The notes under the pieces were generated by a model that worked only from the letters and a program-made list of their open reading frames with translations, was not told the origin of the DNA and did not search any database. Positions 1 through 4,843 of a DNA stretch of 5,956 nt are shown one piece after another (position 1 is the first letter of the stretch; the number at the start of each line of letters is the position of its first letter). The DNA lies in assembly GCA_002732675.1 (NCBI GenBank), contig NVRR01000013.1, forward strand, positions 1 through 5,956, read 5' to 3'. The translations under genes and the position numbers were made by a program. Origin of the DNA: Sneathiella sp. GTDB lineage: Bacteria > Pseudomonadota > Alphaproteobacteria > Sneathiellales > Sneathiellaceae.

Positions 1-1
1 G

Positions 2-259
2 ATGGTCCGCCTGGCGGAAGATGATCTGTTTTATACCGGCGGGACGGTGATGATTGATCATGGTCACGGGCTGGTTTCCGTCTATTCGCATTTAAGCAAA
101 CTGGATGTCACGGCCGGAGAATTTGTAAAGCAGGGCAGCAAAATCGGCGAGATCGGCAAGACCGGCCGGGCGACGGGTCCGCATCTTGACTGGCGCCTTA
201 ACTGGTTTAAGGAACGGCTTGATCCAGAGCTTCTATTGGGGCCTATGCCAACGCAGTGA
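2..259 (+). CDS. M23 (LytM-type) peptidase, C-terminal fragment
   Basis: Partial gene: the frame is open to the left edge, so the ATG at base 2 is probably an internal Met and the N-terminal part is missing. The visible 85 residues are the second half of an M23 peptidase domain, a beta-sheet fold that cuts peptide cross-links in peptidoglycan in the periplasm, or acts as a regulator of such enzymes. Recognisable blocks are GGTVMIDHGHGL (residues 13-24), VYSHLS with His30, the GEIGKTGRATGPHLDW stretch (49-64), and a closing RLDPELLL. The family usually has HxH here; this protein has HLD, with His61 kept and Asp63 in place of the zinc-ligand His. Asp can bind zinc, so activity is not excluded, but a non-catalytic role is possible. 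The gene ends 20 bases from the stop of the convergent VPLPA-CTERM gene. Family assignment is secure; exact role is not. Confidence 0.9.
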   Translation: MVRLAEDDLFYTGGTVMIDHGHGLVSVYSHLSKLDVTAGEFVKQGSKIGEIGKTGRATGPHLDWRLNWFKERLDPELLLGPMPTQ

Positions 260-279
260 GCAAACCCATAGACGGGATA

Positions 280-915
280 CTATGCGTTGATTGCAGCCCG
301 CCGACGTTTGCGCCATCCGAGATACCCCAAAATGGCAAGACCGCCACCATATAACGGCAACGCCGCGGGAAGCGGGACAGCGGTGATGGTGGCGACGACT
401 TCAATGCTTTTAATTGTGAAATTATCATTATGGCCATCGGCGCCAAATCCGAACAGATTTCCGATCCAGAGGCTGCTGAACAGATATTTTCCTTTGCCCG
501 GTATATCAATGTCATCTGCTTGTTCGCGAAAGGTGCGTCCGTCGTCGAAATAGAAATCGAAGTCATCGTTGCTGTCGACCTTGCCAAAAGTAATGCTGAC
601 GAGTTCGACGGCCTGATCAAAGTAGAATTGAACGAGCTCATTAGCATTTTTGCCGTCAATTTCCTTGCTCTTGTCATCTCCCGATGATTTCATGCCGAGG
701 CCGTGATTGCGCCATTGGTAGAGATTATCGCCTTTGGTTGTTGTGACCCCGCTGCCATTCTGGCGGCCGGTGGACGTCGTGAGATTGATACCGTCCGCGC
801 TGAATTTATAGGTTTGCGCCCATTTGCCGTCGCCGCGCAAATCGAAGACGGTGGACGCCCCGGCATTGGCGACCGTGAGGCCGAGGGCAACGATGGCTGT
901 CAGTATAATTTTCAT
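280..915 (-). CDS. VPLPA-CTERM sorting domain protein (paralogue 1)
   Basis: This encodes a 211-residue exported protein. An N-terminal signal peptide (residues 1-20, hydrophobic core after Met-Lys, likely cleavage near NAGA-ST) leads into an acidic, glycine-rich beta-type region. The C-terminus has the tripartite sorting tail: VPLPA at 180-184, a hydrophobic segment to about 200, then the basic cluster WRKRRR (201-206). Such tails are known substrates of exosortase-type membrane enzymes and are related to PEP-CTERM. The middle holds DGINLT, a GLGM turn, NELVQFYFDQAVELVSITF, an Asp-rich DSNDDFDFYFDD patch and FGFGADGHNDNF, all shared with the neighbouring paralogue at 1119-1829. The start is supported by AGAGGA seven bases ahead of the ATG. 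The terminator at 1058-1089 separates it from its paralogue, so it probably has its own promoter in 916-1057, although I could not find a clear one. Biological function is unknown; a surface or matrix protein is the family expectation. Confidence 0.88.
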   Translation of the reverse strand: MKIILTAIVALGLTVANAGASTVFDLRGDGKWAQTYKFSADGINLTTSTGRQNGSGVTTTKGDNLYQWRNHGLGMKSSGDDKSKEIDGKNANELVQFYFDQAVELVSITFGKVDSNDDFDFYFDDGRTFREQADDIDIPGKGKYLFSSLWIGNLFGFGADGHNDNFTIKSIEVVATITAVPLPAALPLYGGGLAILGYLGWRKRRRAAINA

Positions 916-1011
916 CTTCTTATCCTCTGAACGTGCGGCCCGTACGACGACTGTTCATAAGCGTCGCCGGTTCGGGCACATATCTGTTTGGGCAAGAATA
1001 GAAAAAAATTG

Positions 1012-1027
1012 GTAATAAATCGTTAAC
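1012..1027 (+). promoter_or_regulatory. Possible CtrA-like site, one mismatch
   Basis: GTAA, seven bases, then TTAAC: one mismatch from the TTAA-N7-TTAAC consensus of the alphaproteobacterial cell-cycle regulator CtrA. It lies about 100 bases upstream of the VPLPA gene at 280-915. Short AT-rich motifs of this kind arise by chance, so this is a weak candidate. The rest of 916-1057 shows no recognisable gene or promoter. Confidence 0.25.
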
Positions 1028-1057
1028 TTGCTGAAAGCCGATTGCGGCAGAAAACAT

Positions 1058-1089
1058 AAAAAAACGGCGGCCCAGAGGAGCCGCCGTTT
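1058..1089 (-). terminator. Rho-independent terminator (bidirectional form)
   Basis: A perfect 10-base inverted repeat (AAACGGCGGC at 1062-1071, GCCGCCGTTT at 1080-1089) encloses an 8-base loop. Read on the minus strand, the GC-rich stem is followed by seven T (1064 to 1058), as expected for an intrinsic terminator of the VPLPA gene ending at 1119. On the plus strand the stem is also followed by a T-rich run (1087-1095), so it could stop transcription from either side. No plus-strand gene ends nearby. Confidence 0.88.
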
Positions 1090-1118
1090 CTTTTTAAGCA
1101 GTTAGCTTTTGAGGGGGA

Positions 1119-1829
1119 TTAAGCCTGAGCTGCTGCTTTACGACGTTTCCGCCATCCAACAAATCCCATCACAGCAAGACCGGCGCCATAAAGCGGCAGA
1201 GCAGCTGGAAGAGGAACGGCTGAGATAGCAGCTACTGTTACTGATGCAACTCTCCATTCGTCATCGCGGCCTTCAGCACCAAAGCCGAAAGTCTGGCTGA
1301 TCCAGTCTTGTGCGAAGACATATGGGTTGCCATCTACATTACTGGCTTTACGTTCGAAACCATCAGAATCTGTGTCCGCGAAGAACGCAAATTCATCATC
1401 ACCTGCTGGTACATTTTGGTATGTGTAATAGCAGTAGTATTGGTTGCAAACCCGTACACGCTCTCTCTGTGTTTCGTCGTCATAATACGAGAAAGTGACT
1501 TGAATCAATTTGACGGCTTGGTCAAACTGCAAACGGACGAGATCGTTCCAAGAGCCCTCACCATCTGCCAGATCGGTACTATCGCCGGCACTGTCTACGC
1601 CAACGCCATTAGATGTGCGGGTGATTTTTTCGTTATTATCATGAATACTCCCGTTACTAAGGGAATGCAGAGCATCCACTGTGAGATTGATCCCATCTTC
1701 AGAGTAGCTGAGAGAGTTCGTGCCACCTGTGTACGATCCACCCAAGTTAAATGTGGAGGCGGCCTGCGCGCCAGCTGCTGCGAAGGACATGATGCCCGCA
1801 ACCGCGATTGCTGTTAAAATTGATTTCAT
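1119..1829 (-). CDS. VPLPA-CTERM sorting domain protein (paralogue 2)
   Basis: This encodes a 236-residue exported protein, full-length paralogue of the product of 280-915. Similarity runs from the signal peptide (MKSILTAIA against MKIILTAIV; likely cleavage after AQA, residue 23) through DGINLT (45-50), FDQAVKLIQVTF (102-113), DDEFAFF (144-150) and FGFGAEGRDDEW (181-192), to the sorting tail. The tail is VPLPA (205-209), a hydrophobic segment and WRKRRK (226-231). The main difference is an extra stretch at about 117-141 rich in Tyr and Arg, with two cysteines (Cys128, Cys133) that could form a small disulfide loop; paralogue 1 has no cysteine. The start is supported by AAAAGGGGT five bases ahead of the ATG. 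The gene has its own terminator at 1058-1089 and faces a long AT-rich upstream region. Expected to be exported, cut at the VPLPA tail by an exosortase-type enzyme encoded elsewhere, and placed on or outside the envelope. Function is unknown. Confidence 0.9.
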   Translation of the reverse strand: MKSILTAIAVAGIMSFAAAGAQAASTFNLGGSYTGGTNSLSYSEDGINLTVDALHSLSNGSIHDNNEKITRTSNGVGVDSAGDSTDLADGEGSWNDLVRLQFDQAVKLIQVTFSYYDDETQRERVRVCNQYYCYYTYQNVPAGDDEFAFFADTDSDGFERKASNVDGNPYVFAQDWISQTFGFGAEGRDDEWRVASVTVAAISAVPLPAALPLYGAGLAVMGFVGWRKRRKAAAQA

Positions 1830-1834
1830 TTTTT

Positions 1835-1850
1835 ACCCCTTTTCGAAAAG
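1835..1850 (-). promoter_or_regulatory. Ribosome binding site overlapped by a 12-base palindrome
   Basis: AAAAGGGGT (1835-1843 on the minus strand) is a good Shine-Dalgarno sequence for the ATG at 1829. The perfect palindrome CTTTTCGAAAAG (1839-1850) overlaps its upstream half. It could be a protein-binding site or a weak hairpin near the ribosome site; neither is shown. Confidence 0.55.
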
Positions 1851-1885
1851 TTTAAATCGGTTACTGAGTTCGGTAGAAAAACGAC

Positions 1886-1907
1886 GCTTAAATTCCTGAA
1901 ATTAAGC
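1886..1907. repeat. Inverted repeat GCTTAA-N10-TTAAGC
   Basis: Perfect 6-base arms (1886-1891 and 1902-1907) are separated by ten bases, about 57-78 bases upstream of the VPLPA start at 1829. The position and symmetry suit an operator for a dimeric regulator. Arms this short can occur by chance. Confidence 0.35.
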
Positions 1908-1944
1908 ACTGGAGAAACAATACAAGATTACTCGCCTGCCCGTC

Positions 1945-1963
1945 AATGTGGTGGAAATGTGGT
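1945..1963. repeat. Direct repeat AATGTGGT, 11-base period
   Basis: Two exact copies of AATGTGGT (1945-1952 and 1956-1963) are separated by three bases, giving an 11-base period close to one helical turn. They lie about 116-134 bases upstream of the VPLPA gene start at 1829. OmpR/PhoB-type response regulators bind tandem half-sites with this kind of spacing, but the half-site matches none I can name. Confidence 0.35.
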
Positions 1964-2022
1964 AATTTATGGCGAAAATAAGGCGGAACTCTCCTGAAAA
2001 GCGCAGTTTTCCAAGGATTTTT

Positions 2023-2070
2023 GACCTAAACCACGCGTTACACCAAACGGATAAGGGAGGGTTTGGGGTC
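2023..2070. repeat. Imperfect inverted repeat in the intergenic region
   Basis: GACCTAAACC (2023-2032) can pair with GGTTTGGGGTC (2060-2070) with one bulge and one wobble pair. The right arm can instead pair with CCAAAC (2043-2048), giving two mutually exclusive stems. No T-run follows on either strand, so it is not a simple terminator. Confidence 0.25.
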
Positions 2071-2119
2071 AGTATTTCACAAATTTGTCATGCTATTTCG
2101 TAAAATTATAGCTAATTAT

Positions 2120-2179
2120 GGTTAACAGACATGGTTAATTTTTGGTTAATATAGTTAACAATTTTGAAGACATGGTTAA
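2120..2179 (+). repeat. GGTTAA cluster with a CtrA-like TTAA-N7-TTAA site
   Basis: GGTTAA occurs at 2120-2125, 2133-2138, 2144-2149 and 2174-2179, plus AGTTAA at 2153-2158. Start-to-start distances are 13, 11, 9 and 21 bases, roughly one or two helical turns. The TTAA at 2135-2138 and the TTAA at 2146-2149 are exactly seven bases apart, the spacing of CtrA boxes. AGACATGGTTAAT is present twice (2127-2139 and 2169-2181). The cluster is about 290 bases upstream of the VPLPA gene start at 1829. A regulator-binding array is inferred, not shown. Confidence 0.45.
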
Positions 2180-2319
2180 TAATTGGAAATGGGGCGAATC
2201 AAGCCATAATTATAGTATGTAGATAACGGCGAATCAGCTCGCGGACGCAGGGTAATCTTGGTTCTGAAAATATTACCTAAGACTGATATGATCACATAGA
2301 GGCGTGGGGAGCTGATGCA

Positions 2320-2333
2320 GTGGCAGTCGCCAC
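2320..2333 (-). other. Small hairpin just after the lipoprotein stop
   Basis: GTGGC and GCCAC arms (2320-2324, 2329-2333) enclose a 4-base loop, five bases past the stop codon of the lipoprotein gene. No T-run follows on the minus strand, so it may stabilise the 3' end or act as a weak terminator rather than a canonical one. Confidence 0.35.
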
Positions 2334-2338
2334 GGGAA

Positions 2339-2506
2339 TTATTCGTCTTTGATTTTTTCGCCAGCTTTGGTGACGGCGTCGCCAGCTTTTTCGAGATTCT
2401 TGCCAGTATCTGCTTTAACACCTTGCCAGGTATCGCCGCAGCCTGTGGCAAAGGCGGCAAAGGAAAGTAAAAGAACAGAAACAATCAAACGCTGGGGTAT
2501 TTTCAT
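2339..2506 (-). CDS. Entericidin-like small lipoprotein
   Basis: This encodes a 55-residue protein that begins MKIPQRLIVS, continues with a hydrophobic segment (residues 8-20) and reaches a lipobox-like ATGC with Cys23. The mature part is about 33 residues, highly charged and Lys/Gly/Ala-rich: CGDTWQGV, then KNLEKAGDAV and TKAGEKIKDE. This layout, a signal peptide followed at once by a lipidated Cys and a short amphipathic tail, matches the entericidin A/B family of membrane lipoproteins. In Escherichia coli these form a toxin-antidote-like pair; in many other proteobacteria a single gene is present and its role is unclear. The start is supported by GGAG (2516-2519) nine bases ahead of the ATG and by a promoter with a perfect -10 box at 2545-2550. 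It is probably a single-gene unit, since the upstream cysQ gene ends in a terminator. The -3 residue of the lipobox is Ala rather than the usual Leu, which is tolerated. The family call is likely, not certain. Confidence 0.8.
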   Translation of the reverse strand: MKIPQRLIVSVLLLSFAAFATGCGDTWQGVKADTGKNLEKAGDAVTKAGEKIKDE

Positions 2507-2544
2507 TGTCGGCTTCTCCGGCAGAAATCAATTTGAGAGTGCAA

Positions 2545-2571
2545 ATTATACGGCTTGGCCGGACTTTGCAA
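2545..2571 (-). promoter_or_regulatory. Promoter of the entericidin-like gene
   Basis: A perfect TATAAT -10 box reads on the minus strand at 2545-2550. A TTGCAA (2566-2571) lies 15 bases upstream as a short-spaced -35 candidate with four of six consensus bases. Transcription would start near 2538, leaving a leader of about 30 bases that contains the ribosome site. The -10 is convincing; the -35 is weak. Confidence 0.6.
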
Positions 2572-2606
2572 TATCTTCCGACTTCTTATTTAGATTTCAA
2601 AACGGC

Positions 2607-2635
2607 AAAAGTATGGCGGGCCTCTATGTGCCCGC
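2607..2635 (-). terminator. Terminator of the cysQ cluster, enclosing the stop codon
   Basis: GCGGGC (2630-2635, minus strand) pairs perfectly with GCCCGC (2616-2621) around an 8-base loop, followed five bases later by TTTT (2610-2607). The TAG stop of the cysQ-like gene (2624-2626) sits in the loop, so the upstream arm is coding sequence. Six GC pairs make it a fair intrinsic terminator, although the T-run is short and offset. Confidence 0.65.
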
Positions 2636-3427
2636 TTCCTGGCCAAAACTTTTCAACAGCCCCATCAGCGCCGGATGAAGGGCGCGGCCTGCCGAAATCA
2701 CGTTCCGATGCTCAACAGACTTTCGGTTATAAACCAGCGGATCGCCCGACGTGGTTGTGCAAATACCGCCCGCCTCACTGAGAATGATATCTGCGGCGGC
2801 AATATCCCAGTCACTTTTTGCTGTGAATGAAAGCGAGGCGTCGATATGCCGGGAGGCGACCTTGGCAATGCGGTAGGCAATGGAATTGACATGGCTGAAG
2901 CGTGCGCCCGGTGCCTCCTCCATCCAGCCATGCCATTCAAAGGTTTTGCGGCTGGTTAGAAAGTTACCGTCTTTCAGGTCTGTCTTGGGGCTGCAGGCGA
3001 TCGGTACGCCGTTCAGTTTCGCGCCCTGTCCAAGGGCGGCTTCGTAGAATTCCTCCAATATGGGATTGTAGACGATGCCGAGAACGGGCTGTCCATCCTC
3101 CACCAGAGCGGCGCAGATCGTAAATTCCGGCTTTCCGGCGATGAAGGAGCGGGTGCCGTCAATGGGATCCACCACCCAGACACGGGACCTGGTCAACCGC
3201 GCCGGATCATCGACGGTTTCCTCTGACAGCCAACCATAGTCCGGATGGGCGCGCGTCAATATCTCGCGAAAATGGGTATCGATGGCAAGATCCGCTTCAC
3301 TCACCGGGTCGCCGGGTTTTTTCTCCCAGCTTTTGACGTCATTTTTGAAAAACTTTCGGGCGATGTCACCGGCATCGCGCACCGTTGTCTCCAGAAGCGC
3401 GTAATCCTGATGATAATCCGTACTCAC
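2624..3427 (-). CDS. cysQ: Inositol-monophosphatase-family phosphatase, CysQ-like
   Basis: This encodes a 267-residue cytoplasmic, magnesium-dependent phosphatase. Family motifs appear in order: DPVSEADLAID (40-50), LSEET with the metal-binding Glu69/Glu70 (67-71), WVVDPIDGTRSF with Asp87 and Asp90 (84-95), and SDWDIAAAD with Asp208 (205-213). Length is normal and no key residue is missing. CysQ removes the 3'-phosphate of PAP, the by-product of sulfate assimilation; inositol phosphate or another sugar phosphate is the alternative substrate, and sequence reading alone cannot settle it. The start is GTG at 3427, and it overlaps the TGA of pmbA in the four bases GTGA, so translational coupling is likely. 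The gene is the last of the minus-strand cluster and its stop lies within the terminator hairpin at 2607-2635. A TauE/SafE-type transporter upstream fits a sulfur role but does not prove it. Confidence 0.9.
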   Translation of the reverse strand: MSTDYHQDYALLETTVRDAGDIARKFFKNDVKSWEKKPGDPVSEADLAIDTHFREILTRAHPDYGWLSEETVDDPARLTRSRVWVVDPIDGTRSFIAGKPEFTICAALVEDGQPVLGIVYNPILEEFYEAALGQGAKLNGVPIACSPKTDLKDGNFLTSRKTFEWHGWMEEAPGARFSHVNSIAYRIAKVASRHIDASLSFTAKSDWDIAAADIILSEAGGICTTTSGDPLVYNRKSVEHRNVISAGRALHPALMGLLKSFGQEAGT

Positions 3428-4779
3428 GTGCCAGCCATCATCATGCCGTCGATACGAAGCGACGGGGCATTTGTCCCGTGTTTGAAGGTCAGATCATCGG
3501 CGGGTGTCAGGTTGGCAAACATATCCTTCAAATTTCCGGCGATGGTCAGTTCCGACACGGGGAAGGCAATCTCGCCATCTTCGATCCAAAAGCCGGAGGC
3601 GCCGCGGCTATAGTCGCCGGTAATGCCATTGACCCCAAAGCCGATCAGGCTGGTGATATAAAGCCCCGATTTGATATCCGCGATCAACTCGGCGAGCGAT
3701 AGCTTTCCCGCCTCCATATAGAGATTGGTGGTGGAGGAGCCGGGCGGCGAGGCGGTCCCGCGCGATGCCCGGCCGTTGGAGACAAGCCCGAGCTGCTGCG
3801 CGGAGGCTGTATTCAGGATCCAGCATTGCAACGTCCCGTCCTCGATCAGGGTCAGGCGATCATTGGCGACCCCTTCACCGTCGAAGGGTTTCGAGGCGGG
3901 GCCGCGCTGTCTGTGCGGGTCGTCTATAATATTGATCCCGTCGGCGAACAGCTTGGTGCCCATATCGTCTTTAAGGAAGCTGGTGCCCCGGGCAACGGAC
4001 GCGCCGGATATGGCGCCTGCCAAATGCCCGACGATACTTGCCGACACACGATCACTGAACACCACCGGCACCTGACCGCTTGGCATTTTCCGGGGAGAGA
4101 GAAGACTGATAGCCCGCTCTCCCGCGGTGCGGCCGATATCTTCGGCGGAGCGCAGATCGCCATAGTAGCGCTGGCTATCATAGTCGTAGTCGCGCTCCAT
4201 ATTCTGGCCCTCGCCTGCGATGACCGAGGCGCTTACGGAAAAACTGGAGGATGAATATGCGCCGCTAAATCCCGCTGATGTGGCGAGGGCGATAGACGAA
4301 TGACCAAAGGAGGCGCCGCCGCCTTCTGAATTACTGACCCCGTCAACGCCAAGCGCGGCATCCTCGGTTTCTTTTGCGAGTGCAGCGAGGGCATCGCCGT
4401 CCAGCTCCGTGCCGTCATAGAGGTCTATGTGCGGAAAATCCTTGGCCAGCAGCGCCGGATCCGCGAGCCCGCAAAACTCATCTTCGGGCATATTGCGCGC
4501 CATGGCCAGGGCGCGATCAACCAGTTCATCCAGAATTTCAGGCTTTGTGTCGTTGGAGGAGACAAAGGCCTGTTGCTTCCCGATCAGAACCCGCAAACCG
4601 AGGTCATGGGCCTCGGCACGTTCGATTTCCTCGGTCTTGCCGAGGCGGACGGATACATTGGTCGAAACCCCCTGTACCCGCACGGCATCGGCAGCCTCGG
4701 CCCCTTTGCGCAGGGCAATTTGAATAAGATCTTCCAGGATATTGAGGGAATTTTGTTCGTTGGGGCGATAATCGGGCAT
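3424..4779 (-). CDS. pmbA: TldD/PmbA family protein, TldE (PmbA) type
   Basis: This encodes 451 residues, about the length of Escherichia coli PmbA. PmbA/TldE pairs with TldD in a cytoplasmic metalloprotease that trims unfolded peptides, such as microcin B17 precursor and the CcdA antitoxin. TldD carries the zinc site (HExxxH) and PmbA does not; I see no HExxxH here, which supports the PmbA side. Diagnostic parts are the N-terminal ADAVRVQGVSTNVSVRLGK region (30-48), GHLAGAISGASVARGTSFL (251-269), the NGRASRGTASPPGSSTTNLYM region (335-355) and the C-terminal GVNGITGDYSRGASGFW block (382-398) leading to SELTIAGNLKDMF. I chose the ATG at 4779 because AAGG precedes it by five bases; an ATG at 4815 would add 12 residues but has no ribosome site. 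The gene overlaps cysQ by four bases and follows the transporter gene by 64. TldD is not in the window. Confidence 0.93.
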   Translation of the reverse strand: MPDYRPNEQNSLNILEDLIQIALRKGAEAADAVRVQGVSTNVSVRLGKTEEIERAEAHDLGLRVLIGKQQAFVSSNDTKPEILDELVDRALAMARNMPEDEFCGLADPALLAKDFPHIDLYDGTELDGDALAALAKETEDAALGVDGVSNSEGGGASFGHSSIALATSAGFSGAYSSSSFSVSASVIAGEGQNMERDYDYDSQRYYGDLRSAEDIGRTAGERAISLLSPRKMPSGQVPVVFSDRVSASIVGHLAGAISGASVARGTSFLKDDMGTKLFADGINIIDDPHRQRGPASKPFDGEGVANDRLTLIEDGTLQCWILNTASAQQLGLVSNGRASRGTASPPGSSTTNLYMEAGKLSLAELIADIKSGLYITSLIGFGVNGITGDYSRGASGFWIEDGEIAFPVSELTIAGNLKDMFANLTPADDLTFKHGTNAPSLRIDGMMMAGT

Positions 4780-4784
4780 AAGGA

Positions 4785-4788
4785 CCTT
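4785..4788 (-). promoter_or_regulatory. Ribosome binding site deciding the pmbA start
   Basis: AAGG on the minus strand lies five bases upstream of the ATG at 4779. The in-frame ATG at 4815 is preceded by CCCCTATTT with no purine-rich site, so the shorter protein is preferred. Confidence 0.65.
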
Positions 4789-4843
4789 ACACAAAGAATA
4801 AACAGGTTCCCTCATAAATAGGGGCGCGCGGCAGAAAAGGGAA

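Larger units (their letters stand above)
1830..2338. other. 509-base AT-rich intergenic region with repeats
   Basis: No open frame in this stretch looks like a real gene: none has a plausible start with a ribosome site and a recognisable protein. It separates the VPLPA gene (start 1829) from the lipoprotein gene (stop 2339), both on the minus strand, so it is the upstream region of the VPLPA gene and the downstream region of the lipoprotein gene. It holds a 6-base dyad, an 11-base-phased direct repeat, an imperfect stem, a GGTTAA cluster and a small hairpin, listed separately. A TATAAT-like word lies at 2207-2212 on the minus strand without a good -35 partner. A long leader, a regulatory region or an untranslated RNA are all possible. 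Confidence 0.5.

Noticed and set aside
249..289. Inverted repeat CAACGCA / TGCGTTG between the convergent M23 and VPLPA genes, considered as a shared terminator
   Set aside because: Seven-base arms, a 27-base loop and no T-run on either strand make it a poor terminator; probably chance.
1308..1817. A 169-codon open frame on the plus strand, opposite the second VPLPA gene
   Set aside because: It lies antisense to a gene with a signal peptide, ribosome site, sorting tail and paralogue; its own translation resembles no family.
2193..2236. Repeated word GGCGAATCA (2193-2201 and 2228-2236), considered as an attachment-site or repeat signal
   Set aside because: Only nine bases, no integrase or tRNA gene nearby, and no duplicated flanks.
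2251..2277. GGTAAT / ATTACC inverted repeat
   Set aside because: Short AT-rich arms with a 15-base spacer and no nearby start codon that it could regulate.
2176..2484. A 102-codon open frame on the minus strand across the lipoprotein gene
   Set aside because: It is out of frame with the entericidin-like gene, has no ribosome site that I can see, and runs into AT-rich non-coding sequence.
3826..4254. A 142-codon plus-strand frame inside pmbA
   Set aside because: Antisense shadow of a well-conserved gene; no family features.
4429..4821. A 130-codon plus-strand frame opposite the start of pmbA
   Set aside because: Antisense shadow of pmbA with no recognisable domain.
4807..4843. Inverted repeat TTCCCT / AGGGAA after the transporter stop, considered as a terminator before pmbA
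   Set aside because: Six-base arms with a 25-base loop and no continuous T-run; too weak to split the cluster.
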